Origin: a virus
DNA: 64,000 nt
Virus record (IMG/VR): IMGVR_UViG_3300032174_000005
Span: 1-64,000 of that record
Reading direction: 5' to 3' (one strand)
Shown here: positions 18,426 through 28,467 of the stretch, piece after piece
Position numbering within the stretch: the stretch's first letter is position 1
Layout of the letters: the number at the start of each line of letters is the position of its first letter
Made by a program: the position numbers and the translations under genes
Notes under the pieces: generated by a model
What the model was told of the DNA's origin: nothing
Seen by the model: the letters and a program-made list of their open reading frames with translations, nothing else
The model's database searches: none

Positions 18426-19795
18426 GTGTGTACAATTACACCACGCTTGGCGCGGTTCGGCAGGAGGTCGCAAACCGCCTGTTCGACCCCGCGCAGGTGT
18501 TCTGGTCCGCGCCGGAACTGAATATCTATCTCACGGAAGCTCTGCGGACGTTCAACGCGCTGACGGGATTCTGGCGGGGGGATTTCACATTCAATCTCGT
18601 CCAAGCTCAGGTGTGGTACGACCTCACAACCTTCCCGAACACGCTTCGGCCCGTCACTGTTCCTCTCAGCTATGTCGTCACGCTACTGGATTACATGCTG
18701 CTGGAGCCTGCCAGCACGGTGACAGGCGGGACGTTTGACCCATGGATTGGCTCCCTGCAATTCACCCTGGATGATCTGATTCAAGCGATTGCACGCCGAC
18801 GGGATGAATTACTCTCACTGACTGGCTGCACGCAGACGCAATCCCTCGTTCCTGCGGTGGCGGGGCGGATTCAACTCGCCGATTCCATCATCGACGTGCG
18901 GAGAATGGCCTACATCCCCTCCACGCTGTTCCCCACGCAGCACGCCTCCCCGATGTGGCAGGAGGACACATGGGGCGAGGAATCCTACAATTCAACTTAT
19001 CTCCAAGCCCCCGCAGGCATGCCGTTCGCATATTTACTCTCCACGCAACCACCCATCAGCTTCGACACGGACATCCCCCCTGCATTCGCGGGGAATTACG
19101 ACATCCTGACCACCAGCGCGGGGCCGGCCCTCACTACCTCCACGCCCGCCCTCACGCTGTCCATCCCCGACGACTGGGTACACATCCTCGTGTGGGGAGC
19201 CCTCGCGGATTTACTGTCCCGTGAGTCACTCGCAAAGGACACCCCCCGCGCGGAATACTGTGAGAAACGCTACCGGATGGGGGTTGCCGCCCTCGCCGCC
19301 GCGCCCGCGCTCCTCGCCATGCGCCTCGATAACACGCCATTGCTGATTGATTCCGTGCGCGCGGCGGATCAGTACAACAATAATTGGCAGGCGGAAGCAC
19401 AGGGATCCCCCCGCGCGTGCTACTACGCAGGGATGAATCTCATCGCGTTCCGACCGCCAAGCGCGGGGCCATTTTCCATGACCGCCACTGTGGTACAGAA
19501 CGCCCCATTCCCAGTTGTGGACACCGACCCTTTCCCCTGCTCCCGCGATGATCTGGACGCGATTATCGACTACACGCAGCATCTCGCGGCGTTTAAGCAG
19601 GGCGGACAGGAGTTCTCCCGCACAGGGAATCTGCTGACGCGATTTATGACGCAATGCGGCGTGTACAATGCCAAGCTGGCGGAGATGGGGGAGTACACTT
19701 CCATGCTGGGTGGCCTCGCCTCCCGCGAGCGTGACATGAACCCTGTGATGTCTCCTGATGGTGAGGATGCGCGAGGCGGCGGGGGCGGCGGATGA
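18422..19795 (+). CDS. Putative adaptor/tail connector protein (second of two)
   Basis: A 457-residue protein, GTG start overlapping the HNH gene. The N-terminus (VRQEVANRLFDPAQVFWSAP, then ELNIYLTEALRTFNA) is the helical pattern of phage adaptor proteins that sit between portal and tail. The middle is beta-rich, and the tail ends in a Gly run. It directly precedes the giant tail gene. Its resemblance in pattern to 3956-4951 suggests that both belong to the neck. Confidence 0.6.
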   Translation: MSVYNYTTLGAVRQEVANRLFDPAQVFWSAPELNIYLTEALRTFNALTGFWRGDFTFNLVQAQVWYDLTTFPNTLRPVTVPLSYVVTLLDYMLLEPASTVTGGTFDPWIGSLQFTLDDLIQAIARRRDELLSLTGCTQTQSLVPAVAGRIQLADSIIDVRRMAYIPSTLFPTQHASPMWQEDTWGEESYNSTYLQAPAGMPFAYLLSTQPPISFDTDIPPAFAGNYDILTTSAGPALTTSTPALTLSIPDDWVHILVWGALADLLSRESLAKDTPRAEYCEKRYRMGVAALAAAPALLAMRLDNTPLLIDSVRAADQYNNNWQAEAQGSPRACYYAGMNLIAFRPPSAGPFSMTATVVQNAPFPVVDTDPFPCSRDDLDAIIDYTQHLAAFKQGGQEFSRTGNLLTRFMTQCGVYNAKLAEMGEYTSMLGGLASRERDMNPVMSPDGEDARGGGGGG

Positions 19796-22700
19796 CCAAC
19801 GATTTCAAACGCGATCCCTCCGGATTCCCGTTCAAGTTTGATGGGATGAAAATCTCCGAGCGCGCGGATACCCTCCCGCCGGGGAAATATGCCGTCGCCC
19901 AGAACGTTCGCGCATACTCAGATACCACCGTGCAGACTCGGCCAGGGACATCCACCCTCGCTGAACTGGGCTCTTCCCATTCCGCCTATTCCGCCCTCGA
20001 CATGCGCGCGTATGCATCTCTGGGAGGGGATATCGCCCGCACCCTAATCTTCGACTCCAACTCCAACGTGTGGCTGGATAACGGGAGCCTTGTGGGCACG
20101 CTCGCGGGCGGAGCGAACACCTTCGGCGCATCCCTTATCCCGTTCCGCCCCGGCGCATCCCCTGCCCCGTGGATGTATGTGGCAAATGGATTCGACTACC
20201 AGAAATTCTCCTCCCCGAACACGTTTAATCAGGTGACGCAAGCCAAAGCGGGCATTGCCGAGCCGCAAACCGCCCCCAACGCGGCGATTGGCGGGAATTC
20301 CTCCATTATCACCGCCACGCCATCCTACGTCGCTGCGGGGACGGCGGGGGTGATCTCCGCCGGGAATCGCGTATCGGACACCGCAGGCACGGTGCTACAA
20401 GACCCCACCACGGACTCCCTCTGGAGCGTGCAGGTCGGCACATCCGTGGGATATCAGAAACTCATGTCCGTGACCATCGGATCCACGATATTCATCGTGG
20501 TGGATGTGTTCGCCGCGCTGCCCGCAAATATCACCATTCAAGGGATATATTACTTCTCTGGGAACACGGGACGGTGTGTGGTCGTCCCCGCGAATATCTC
20601 CTTCGAGGGGGAAGGGTCCATCTACGGCCCGACCGCGCTCGCCAGCCTCCGCCGGGGGGCACTCATCAAAATCGGCACGGAAACATGTTACGTCTGGAGC
20701 GTCACGAGCGGCCCGAACAATACAATCTCCATCGAAACCTCCACTGTGTCCAATCATACAACAGCGGAGGTGCTGACCACCGTCCCCGCCATCGCAGTGA
20801 TCCCCGAAGCTCCCATCCAGCAGCAATCCTCCATTGGCTCCCCGTCCATCGCGTCTACCATTTCCCTCGCGGCTAATCCATGGGTGAATCCAAACAACAT
20901 CTTCACGCTGGATGGGAATTTCGCCACCTGCACGATCCCCAATCCGGCGGTGCTGAGTAATTCCGATTACATCGTCGCGACTAATTTCAACTTTGCCATC
21001 CCCGCAGGCGCGGTGATTCTCGGCGTGCTGGCCACGGCGTATGTGAAATCCACTCCAGTTAATGGCGTGTTCACCTTCGGCGTGCGGCTGGTAATCGGCA
21101 ACGCGCTCACGGGCAACACAGAAGGGATATTCACGCCCGTGTGGACGGGAACGGTCGCCCCGGCGTTATGGGGAGGGCAGGCGGATACGTGGGGACTGGC
21201 ACTGACCCCCGCTATCGTGAATTCTGCGGGATTCGGATTCGGGCTGGGAGTGCAGGCCACCGCGATTCAACCCACCGAAGCATTCATAGACTGGATGAAT
21301 TTACAAATATTTTACACCGTCCCCGGCGCGGGTATCACTCCCCCCGCACCCACAAACTCCATCGTAGCTGTGGATTCCACGTATCAGGTGACCACGGGGC
21401 AGGGCACCGCCACTTCCACCAGCATCTCCCCGAATCCGTTTAATCTATCTGGCGTGTCCTTCCAGCCAGATGATTACATCTCCATTGGGATCAATATCGA
21501 CACGCTGGTTAATCTGACTGAGGTGAAATTTCTCCTTGATGTCGGGGATGCGAGCTTCACGCAGAACTTTTTCTATTACACCATCCGGCCATCGGATATC
21601 GCCACGGCCATCGCCAACACATCCACGCAGCTCGCCGCAGCGCAAACAGTGTCCCAGCGATCGCAGATTGATTCCGAGACTGCCGCGATCAACGCACAGG
21701 CGGGGTATTTTGATCTAACCAGCGGCGCGCAACTATCCCCTGGAACTGGCCAATGGACGCAGATTGTATTCCCCATCAGTTCGCTCGTGCGCGTGGGGAA
21801 TGACCAGACGAAGTCCCTTCAAACTCTCACCAAGATACAATTCCTATGGAACGCGAGCGGGACGATCAACGTGGCGACGGACCTCCCCGTGGTGATTGGA
21901 GGATTCCAGCCGGATGTAGGGGATCAGGGGGCACCTTACCTGTATCGCGTGCGGCCACGATCCCGATCTACTGGAGTGGTAGGGAATCCCTCCCCGGCCA
22001 CGCGATACGGCGTCAACCCGCGCAGACATTTCGTGAACGTATACCTTCCCTCCGCGCTGTATGACCCGCAAATCGACACTTGGGATATCTTCCGGTATGG
22101 CGGAACGGTCACGGAATGGCGGTTCATCGGCTCCACCCCTTCCGCCAGCAGCCAGTTCCTCGACAACTTCGACGATGCCGCCGCGCAGGCCGGGGATGCG
22201 CTGGACTTCGACAACTTTGAGCCATGGCCAAGCGTGGATGTCCCGAATATCGGCACCGCATCTATCGTGAACGGGACATTAGCTACAGTGGTCAGCACGG
22301 ACCCGGATATCATCGGCTATCTCCCCGGAACACTGGTTGAACTGGGCGGGTCGAACGCATACACGCTGTGGGCCAGACCCACGCTGATTTCAGGGAACAC
22401 ATACCTTCTGCAATTTGTCGAGAATGCCGGCGCTGGAACAAACATCCCTTACATCATCCAAGAGCCCGCGCTTGCGAGGCAGTTCCTCCCGTTTATGTGG
22501 GGGCCGGATGCGAATGGGACGGTGTTCGCGTGCGGGGATCAGCTGCGGCCCGGATCATTATATTTCTCAAAGAACTACGCGCCGGATTCCGCCCCGGATA
22601 CATATAATCAGGAAATCAGTCAGCCGAGCGAACCGTTACTGGGCGGGGAAACAATCGACGGATTATCCTATGTCGCCTCACCAGAACGCTGGTGGGCACT

Positions 22701-23922
22701 GTACCCGCAGCCGCAAGACACGGCACAACGGTATTCCGTGGTGCAGCAACCGTTCGACCGGGGGCTCGCGGCACCATTCGGCCACTGCACAGACGGGAAA
22801 TCCCTCTTCTGGGTGGCGAAGGATAGCATTCAGTCCTCATCTCAGGGGAATCTCACAGGGGATATGTATAAATTGTTCCCGCATGAAGGGATCGCCGGGG
22901 AGAATCACACCTACGGCGGGATTACCATCTTCGCGCCGGACTACACTCGCGCGAACACCTTCCGTCTGACCTATTCCCTCGGATACTTATACTTCATCTA
23001 TCAGGATTCCACGAGCACCTATCGCATGCTGACCCTCGACATCCGACGTGGCGCATGGTGCGTGGACCAGTATCCCACCCCCGCCACCGCAGCTTATCAC
23101 GTGGAGCAGGAGCCGCAGTCCGACTCAAAGGTGCTCCTCTTGGCGTTCAGTCTAATTGTGGGTGGACTGCCCCCCGCGCACTCCATCCTCCTCGCGAAGC
23201 AGCAGGCGCTATCCAACGATTACAACTCCACCCCTATCTCCTGTGCCCTCGCGACGAATGAATTCGACGGCGGGGACATCCGCGCGCCGAAGCAATGGGG
23301 GGATTTCTTCGTGGATTGCCTGCCCAGCAGCGCGGACGTGGCAACCCCCGGTCTCACCGTCACTCCAGTATCCATCGGCGCGGCAGTGGCACCTGCAACC
23401 ATCATCCCCACCTCTCCCACGCGGGTCCGCACTCCAGTCAGTGTTGGCGGGGTGGTGATCAGCGATTTTATGGGGATGCTGGCCACGTGGCTGGATGATT
23501 TCACAACGCAAATCGTGCCGACGAAATTGTACTCCTGGCAACCCAGCTATGACATCCAGCCGGTTCGCGCGATCGCATGGAGCACTTTCGGCACCAGCTA
23601 CGGGATTGAAGGGTATATGCATGTGCCATGGGTAGGGATTGCTTATGTTGCGCTCGCGCCGGTGCAACTTACTTGTGTGTGCTACGACGGGCAGTCTCCC
23701 GCGCAGATTTTCCTACCCGCAACTGGAGGATCGCTGGCGAAAGCACTGTTCCGCCTGTCCGCCAACAAGGGCCAGCTATACACATTTTCCATGTCCAGCA
23801 CCCTGCCGTTTCAGATCTTCTCGAATGATTGTGATATTTACGTGGGCGCGTGGGGGAGGCAGGATAACTATCTCACTGTCCAGAGGTTCGGAGGCGAAGA
23901 TGTCGAGCCATCCCCAATCTAG
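19792..23922 (+). CDS. Giant tail protein, possibly nozzle/stopper-like
   Basis: A 1376-residue protein, ATGA overlap with the connector gene. The N-terminus (KFDGMKISERADTLPPGKYA, then VAQNVRAYSDTTVQTRPGT) matches the start seen in podovirus tail nozzle or hub proteins, which list 'N-R' contacts after a PPG loop. The rest is beta-rich with no transmembrane segment or signal peptide. It is the largest gene in the window and probably forms the tail tube tip. The family assignment is inference. Confidence 0.6.
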   Translation: MTNDFKRDPSGFPFKFDGMKISERADTLPPGKYAVAQNVRAYSDTTVQTRPGTSTLAELGSSHSAYSALDMRAYASLGGDIARTLIFDSNSNVWLDNGSLVGTLAGGANTFGASLIPFRPGASPAPWMYVANGFDYQKFSSPNTFNQVTQAKAGIAEPQTAPNAAIGGNSSIITATPSYVAAGTAGVISAGNRVSDTAGTVLQDPTTDSLWSVQVGTSVGYQKLMSVTIGSTIFIVVDVFAALPANITIQGIYYFSGNTGRCVVVPANISFEGEGSIYGPTALASLRRGALIKIGTETCYVWSVTSGPNNTISIETSTVSNHTTAEVLTTVPAIAVIPEAPIQQQSSIGSPSIASTISLAANPWVNPNNIFTLDGNFATCTIPNPAVLSNSDYIVATNFNFAIPAGAVILGVLATAYVKSTPVNGVFTFGVRLVIGNALTGNTEGIFTPVWTGTVAPALWGGQADTWGLALTPAIVNSAGFGFGLGVQATAIQPTEAFIDWMNLQIFYTVPGAGITPPAPTNSIVAVDSTYQVTTGQGTATSTSISPNPFNLSGVSFQPDDYISIGINIDTLVNLTEVKFLLDVGDASFTQNFFYYTIRPSDIATAIANTSTQLAAAQTVSQRSQIDSETAAINAQAGYFDLTSGAQLSPGTGQWTQIVFPISSLVRVGNDQTKSLQTLTKIQFLWNASGTINVATDLPVVIGGFQPDVGDQGAPYLYRVRPRSRSTGVVGNPSPATRYGVNPRRHFVNVYLPSALYDPQIDTWDIFRYGGTVTEWRFIGSTPSASSQFLDNFDDAAAQAGDALDFDNFEPWPSVDVPNIGTASIVNGTLATVVSTDPDIIGYLPGTLVELGGSNAYTLWARPTLISGNTYLLQFVENAGAGTNIPYIIQEPALARQFLPFMWGPDANGTVFACGDQLRPGSLYFSKNYAPDSAPDTYNQEISQPSEPLLGGETIDGLSYVASPERWWALYPQPQDTAQRYSVVQQPFDRGLAAPFGHCTDGKSLFWVAKDSIQSSSQGNLTGDMYKLFPHEGIAGENHTYGGITIFAPDYTRANTFRLTYSLGYLYFIYQDSTSTYRMLTLDIRRGAWCVDQYPTPATAAYHVEQEPQSDSKVLLLAFSLIVGGLPPAHSILLAKQQALSNDYNSTPISCALATNEFDGGDIRAPKQWGDFFVDCLPSSADVATPGLTVTPVSIGAAVAPATIIPTSPTRVRTPVSVGGVVISDFMGMLATWLDDFTTQIVPTKLYSWQPSYDIQPVRAIAWSTFGTSYGIEGYMHVPWVGIAYVALAPVQLTCVCYDGQSPAQIFLPATGGSLAKALFRLSANKGQLYTFSMSSTLPFQIFSNDCDIYVGAWGRQDNYLTVQRFGGEDVEPSPI

Positions 23923-24205
23923 ATGGTATCCAAGCGCGGACCAGTTAAAGGATCCCGCCACGACGCAGCGCGCGATGAAGCAGGTGCTGGATCAGCTGTA
24001 TTCGCTTCAGGATCAGCATTCCGCATTACAGGCCAGCCACGCCGCGCTGCAATCCAAAGTGGCAGCGTCCACGCCCGCTGAGGTGAACGGCCCCGCGAAC
24101 ACAAAGTTGCTAGGCCTCAATGTCGCACCGGTTGACACGAATTCTCTCGCGAATGGGGCCACTTTAAAGTATAACAAGGCGACAGGTAACTTTTCGTTCC
24201 AATAG
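23900..24205 (+). CDS. Small coiled-coil tail protein
   Basis: A 101-residue protein that starts at ATG 23900 inside the end of the giant tail gene (23-nt overlap, GGAGGCG upstream). A longer frame from 23639 has no ribosome site. Residues 20-55 form a heptad-like coiled coil (VLDQLYSLQDQHSALQASHA). It is probably a short trimeric connector or fibre base. It ends at TAG. Confidence 0.65.
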   Translation: MSSHPQSRWYPSADQLKDPATTQRAMKQVLDQLYSLQDQHSALQASHAALQSKVAASTPAEVNGPANTKLLGLNVAPVDTNSLANGATLKYNKATGNFSFQ

Positions 24206-24216
24206 GAGTGTGAGAG

Positions 24217-24651
24217 ATGGCAAGCGTGATGCAAGACAAACAAGGTCCGATCTGGCCACTAGGGCAGATCGTCGTCACCTCCCCTGGGACGCCCGTCAAC
24301 ATCATGTCCCTCGTGGATTCCACGAACCGCGATGCGCCGGAAACGGCCAATCCCTCCGCTGCGGGAGTCCCCGGCGCGGAATACACAAACCGCGCGCAGC
24401 AGATACTATTCCAAGCATTCAAAGGCTCCCCTGCGGTGAACAACACGGGGAACATTTATATTATTAAAAAGGGCGGCACGGGGACGCAGAACCGCTCGGA
24501 CACTGGCGCGATCGTGGTGATCCTCGCGCCGGGGCAGACCTTCTCCCTCGGCAGCGCGGCGCTGAATCGAAACGTGTTTAACGCATACGAGTATTTCATC
24601 GACGCAGACAACGCGAACGACTGCGCCCAAGTCACGCTTATCATTCAGTGA
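24217..24651 (+). CDS. Small beta-rich structural protein
   Basis: A 144-residue protein with ribosome site TAGGAGTG just upstream. It alternates hydrophobic and polar residues with Gly/Asn turns and ends in a hydrophobic strand (DCAQVTLIIQ). No signal peptide. Its place between tail genes suggests a virion part such as a tail decoration or plug. Confidence 0.6.
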   Translation: MASVMQDKQGPIWPLGQIVVTSPGTPVNIMSLVDSTNRDAPETANPSAAGVPGAEYTNRAQQILFQAFKGSPAVNNTGNIYIIKKGGTGTQNRSDTGAIVVILAPGQTFSLGSAALNRNVFNAYEYFIDADNANDCAQVTLIIQ

Positions 24652-24657
24652 GGGATT

Positions 24658-25740
24658 ATGAAACGCATATTACTTATCATCCCGATGATGTTGGTAGCCG
24701 GGGCTTTATGGGGACAATCCAACATAAACGGAGGCGGAGGCAGCGGGACGGGATCGGGCACGGTATCCGGCCAAGCGAATAATGTAATCCCCAAGGGCAC
24801 GACGGCGACGACCATCACCCAACAATCCTCCATCACGGATAACGGAACCACCGTCAGCGTCACCGAGCCCATCACCACCACCGGCAGCGTCAGCACGGGA
24901 AGCGGCTGCACTCCCGCAGGCTCCACCGCCACGGGTGGGTTGTGTGGAACGGAAGCCACCAGCACAGGATGGACGCCCACCGCTGGATTCGACTACATGC
25001 GCGCGGATTCGACCCAGCATACTTTTCTGTGCTCACTGAACGGCGCGGCGGAAGTGTTATGCGGAGGGGCGAATTTTCCTCTCACCGTATCGGGCACCGT
25101 CACCTCCGGCGGAATGCCGTACTTCAATTCCACCACGCAGGAATCCTCCTCTGGGATAATGAACGCGAATATTCTGATTAAAGGTGGCGGCGCGGGGGCT
25201 GCTCCCACAAACTCCAGCATCACAGACAACGGGACGACGGTAAGCACGTCAGAGAATCTGGTAACCACTGGAGCGGTTTCCACTGGCACCTCCCCTCCCA
25301 CCTGCACGATCGGCACCGCTGGCGCACATTGCTTTGGAGAAGGAACGGCTCCAACGGGCGCGGCTTCTGTGGATGCCCTCTACGGGGATGCTACCGCCCA
25401 TCAGCTCAAAATGATCAACAACAACGGCACGGCGGATATCGTCGGGGACGCTATCGTGCAGTTCTGCGGGGCGACCTCAGGCGCGTCCCAAGCCTGCGTG
25501 AAGACTCGCGAAATCAATCCCTTCATCATATTTGGGGACGTGGCGCTGAACACCGCCACCTCGCAGTCCATCACCTCCCTGCCATTCACCGCCGCCGCTG
25601 ACTACTCCTGCACGGGGAGCGACCTCACCACCGCAGCGGGGGTTGTAACATTCAACACCTACGCCGCAGCGTCCGTGACCATCGCGGAAACGGGCGGCGT
25701 CAACACGGATCATCTGAGGTATATATGCATCGGCTTCTAA
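24658..25740 (+). CDS. Exported repetitive fibre-like protein
   Basis: A 360-residue protein. Residues 1-19 are a signal peptide (KRILLIIPMMLVAGALWG, then QS). Two copies of a repeat unit (SSITDNGTTVSVTEPITTTG and a later SSITDNGTTVSTSENLVTTG) support a repeated fibre fold. It is Thr/Gly/Ser-rich. Third of the exported tail-region proteins. Confidence 0.75.
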   Translation: MKRILLIIPMMLVAGALWGQSNINGGGGSGTGSGTVSGQANNVIPKGTTATTITQQSSITDNGTTVSVTEPITTTGSVSTGSGCTPAGSTATGGLCGTEATSTGWTPTAGFDYMRADSTQHTFLCSLNGAAEVLCGGANFPLTVSGTVTSGGMPYFNSTTQESSSGIMNANILIKGGGAGAAPTNSSITDNGTTVSTSENLVTTGAVSTGTSPPTCTIGTAGAHCFGEGTAPTGAASVDALYGDATAHQLKMINNNGTADIVGDAIVQFCGATSGASQACVKTREINPFIIFGDVALNTATSQSITSLPFTAAADYSCTGSDLTTAAGVVTFNTYAAASVTIAETGGVNTDHLRYICIGF

Positions 25741-26495
25741 AGCGCATCCTTCCACTCGCGGGATTGCTGCTATGCGCCGTTCCTTCAGAAGCGCAATGGA
25801 CGAAAATTCAATCTCCAACTCCTAACACCACCCTTGCGACCAAGACGGTCACTTCTACTGGCGCAGGGCACCTTTTAATTGTAATGGTGAATGGAGCTAG
25901 TGGCGGAGCTACCACGCACAATACGCCAACCACGACCGGAACAGCGCAGACTTGGGTAACGTTGTGTTCTCAATGTCAGGACGGCTCTCACGGAGTCAAC
26001 GCTGGAATTTTCTATACCTGCAATTCTGCTGCGGGAACCACGGGCATCAATGCCACCGATTCAGCATCCGATGCCAACATCGCAATTACTTTCTTGGAAT
26101 ATTCGGGGAACGCTACCTCTTCCTGTCACGATAAGGGAACGACTCTTCAGGACGCCGGGTCATCAAGCAACTGGACCTCCGCATCCATCACACCGACAGC
26201 CGGGGCGCTGGTTACTGTTTTTGGCTATCAGGGAACGACAGGAGGAACCACATATACCGCAACGGCCAGCGGGTATGCGATTGAATCTCAGGCAAACTTT
26301 GCATCTCTTGGTGGAGCTCTTTTCTTCGCTGACAACTCCACAGCTTCAGGCGCGACGAGCGGCGCGGGAGCCATTGGAACGACTTCGGCCTATCAATACA
26401 CAAATATAGATTCCTGGCTGGCTGGCGCTGCGGGTGCGGCTGCCAGCAAAATTGCCGGTCCATCTACGGTAGCGGGTCCAACAAAAACAGACTAA
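25725..26495 (+). CDS. Exported beta-sandwich-like protein
   Basis: A 256-residue protein with a signal peptide at 1-23 (LLKRILPLAGLLLCAVPSEA, then QW). The body is rich in Thr, Gly and Ala with the pattern of a lectin or adhesin beta-sandwich (TSTGAGHLLIVMVNGASGG), and a low-complexity tail. It overlaps the neighbouring genes by 16 nt and 1 nt. No enzyme motif is visible. Confidence 0.7.
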   Translation: MHRLLKRILPLAGLLLCAVPSEAQWTKIQSPTPNTTLATKTVTSTGAGHLLIVMVNGASGGATTHNTPTTTGTAQTWVTLCSQCQDGSHGVNAGIFYTCNSAAGTTGINATDSASDANIAITFLEYSGNATSSCHDKGTTLQDAGSSSNWTSASITPTAGALVTVFGYQGTTGGTTYTATASGYAIESQANFASLGGALFFADNSTASGATSGAGAIGTTSAYQYTNIDSWLAGAAGAAASKIAGPSTVAGPTKTD

Positions 26496-28081
26496 TGCGG
26501 ATATTCATTCTAATCGCGCTCATTGGATTGTTCGCCTTCTGTGTGGTTCCCGCACACGGGCAGGGATATACCGCCCGTACCGATCTGACGAATCAGCCTT
26601 ACCCTGGCACGATTCCTTGCCCCTCTTCAGGGGGATGTTCTGGGGGAGGCAACGCTTCGGGACAAGGCTACTGCTTCACGCCAACCGATTTCAACATCCT
26701 GACATGCAGGCTGACCGATAATAGCGCCGGAGGCAGCCAGCACAGCTACGGCGCGGATTGTGGCGGCTCTGCGGAAATTAACATGTTCAGTTCTGATGAC
26801 ACCATGACGTTTGCTTGTACAGGGGGAAGCGTTCCAATTGTCATCAATTTGCCCGCCTCTTTTGCGAATGGCGCAAATTCCATTACCACGCGCTATCCAG
26901 GGCAGGGTCCAAACGGCGATGGAATGCTTGGAGGGTGCGCGGCCGGAGCAACCTTCATCACCACCACTCCCGAATTCAGTTTCACTCAGCCGAAGATTGC
27001 CTATGTGGAGAGTTTCAACGCCTCTGGCAATCAATCTATTTGCCAATACGATTTCACAAGCGCAACCACCATGCCCACCTCAGGCAACGGAAAAGCATCT
27101 GTCCTGATCGACCTTTCCACATGCGCTGGAGCGCTGGCAGGCGTCGGCTATGGCACTTACGTGGATGATGTAAACGTAAGTTCAGACGATCAGACGTTCG
27201 CTGTTCTTGGCAGCACGACAGCAGGGCAGGGCTCAACCGGGGCGGTCTGGGTTGTGGTCTGGAATCGAACCAACGGCTGTCGCGTATGGAATACAGCCAC
27301 CGGCGCAGTGACCGGCGCAATGGGCGCTCTCGCTTATCCGACCGGCTCCATCAATATCACGGACCGTTTTTATCTTCATAATGTTCGCCTAAGCAAGAAT
27401 GGGCATGTCGTTAAGGTTACGCAGAATACTTGCACAGCTTCACCTGGCGGCTGCACGGTCAACACAAGCACTTATATCTGGGACATCACCGGATTAACCG
27501 TAAATCGCATTATTAACGATGGCACGCTTGGCTGTGGTCACAACACTATCGGCCAGACTTCCACCATGAATCTTTGCAGCGGATTTCAGTTCCGGCCATT
27601 CAGCAGTAACGATCAATCGGGAACGGACGTTCTTGCAGGACACTATCCGGGAGCCTTTTCCGAAGACGGCCACGCAGGATTCAGCAATGGAAATTCCGCT
27701 GACACATTGCCTGTGCTTTGGAGCCTCTACAACGGAACTTTTGCGCCAGCCGAAGCATGGGACAACGAAATTATAGGCGTGCGACTCGATGGAAGCGGTG
27801 TGGCCTACCGATTCGCGCATAGCTACATCACCGGACAGGCTGTTGATTTTGGGGCACAGTTTGGAATTGGCGCGATTTCCGCAGATGGAAAATATTTTAT
27901 CTGGAGTACGGACTGGGATGGAATGCTCGGCACTTCCGCTCCTGCCAATTCCTGCACGATTGGCTCGAATTGCAGGGATGATTTGTTTCTTGCCGTCTTG
28001 CCTGTTTCAGCAAGTCCAGGGACTACAGGCTTCATTCTCCCCTCCGGCGTGACGCTGGCGAAAGGAGCATCGGTACAATGA
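26495..28081 (+). CDS. Exported large beta-rich protein
   Basis: A 528-residue protein with a signal peptide (RIFILIALIGLFAFCVVPAHG, cut before QG). It is Cys- and Gly-rich with repeated blades of the sort seen in beta-propellers (YLHNVRLSKNGHVVKVTQN; AISADGKYFIWSTDWDG). It could be a glycan-binding or host-derived surface protein. The family is not assigned. Confidence 0.7.
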   Translation: MRIFILIALIGLFAFCVVPAHGQGYTARTDLTNQPYPGTIPCPSSGGCSGGGNASGQGYCFTPTDFNILTCRLTDNSAGGSQHSYGADCGGSAEINMFSSDDTMTFACTGGSVPIVINLPASFANGANSITTRYPGQGPNGDGMLGGCAAGATFITTTPEFSFTQPKIAYVESFNASGNQSICQYDFTSATTMPTSGNGKASVLIDLSTCAGALAGVGYGTYVDDVNVSSDDQTFAVLGSTTAGQGSTGAVWVVVWNRTNGCRVWNTATGAVTGAMGALAYPTGSINITDRFYLHNVRLSKNGHVVKVTQNTCTASPGGCTVNTSTYIWDITGLTVNRIINDGTLGCGHNTIGQTSTMNLCSGFQFRPFSSNDQSGTDVLAGHYPGAFSEDGHAGFSNGNSADTLPVLWSLYNGTFAPAEAWDNEIIGVRLDGSGVAYRFAHSYITGQAVDFGAQFGIGAISADGKYFIWSTDWDGMLGTSAPANSCTIGSNCRDDLFLAVLPVSASPGTTGFILPSGVTLAKGASVQ

Positions 28082-28458
28082 GCGAAGTGAATTATAGGTG
28101 GATTGATGGGCCTACTGCGACGGATGAGGAATGGAATCGGTTCGAGGATATACTGGTCGCGCGCGGGTGGATGTCGTTGAATCGTCCCACCTCGCGTGTG
28201 CTGGTCGCAGAGGATGAACACAATGAGTTGCTGGGATTTATTGTGATGCAGCTGGTTCCGCATACGGAGCCGTTGTGGGTCAGGCCGTCACAACGCGGGA
28301 CGGAAGTCGCGAATGAACTCGCGGATCGTATGCTGAGTTTTATGATTGAGATTCAAGCCAGAGGATGGATGCTAGTTGCGTCGAATGATATTATCGCGAA
28401 GATGGCAGAGGCGAGGGGAATGGTACGGGAGACACAGCCTGTGTATGTGGCGAAGTAA
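28078..28458 (+). CDS. GNAT-like acetyltransferase-fold protein
   Basis: A 126-residue protein, ATGA overlap. The order beta (VLVAEDEHNELLGFIVMQLV), loop with V-R-P-S-Q-R-G, helix (VANELADRMLSFMIEIQARG) and strand fits a GNAT fold. The R/Q-x-x-G-x-A/G acetyl-CoA loop is visible as QRGTEVA. Similar proteins occur in podovirus virion operons. Substrate unknown. Confidence 0.65.
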   Translation: MSEVNYRWIDGPTATDEEWNRFEDILVARGWMSLNRPTSRVLVAEDEHNELLGFIVMQLVPHTEPLWVRPSQRGTEVANELADRMLSFMIEIQARGWMLVASNDIIAKMAEARGMVRETQPVYVAK

Positions 28459-28467
28459 GGAGGCCGA

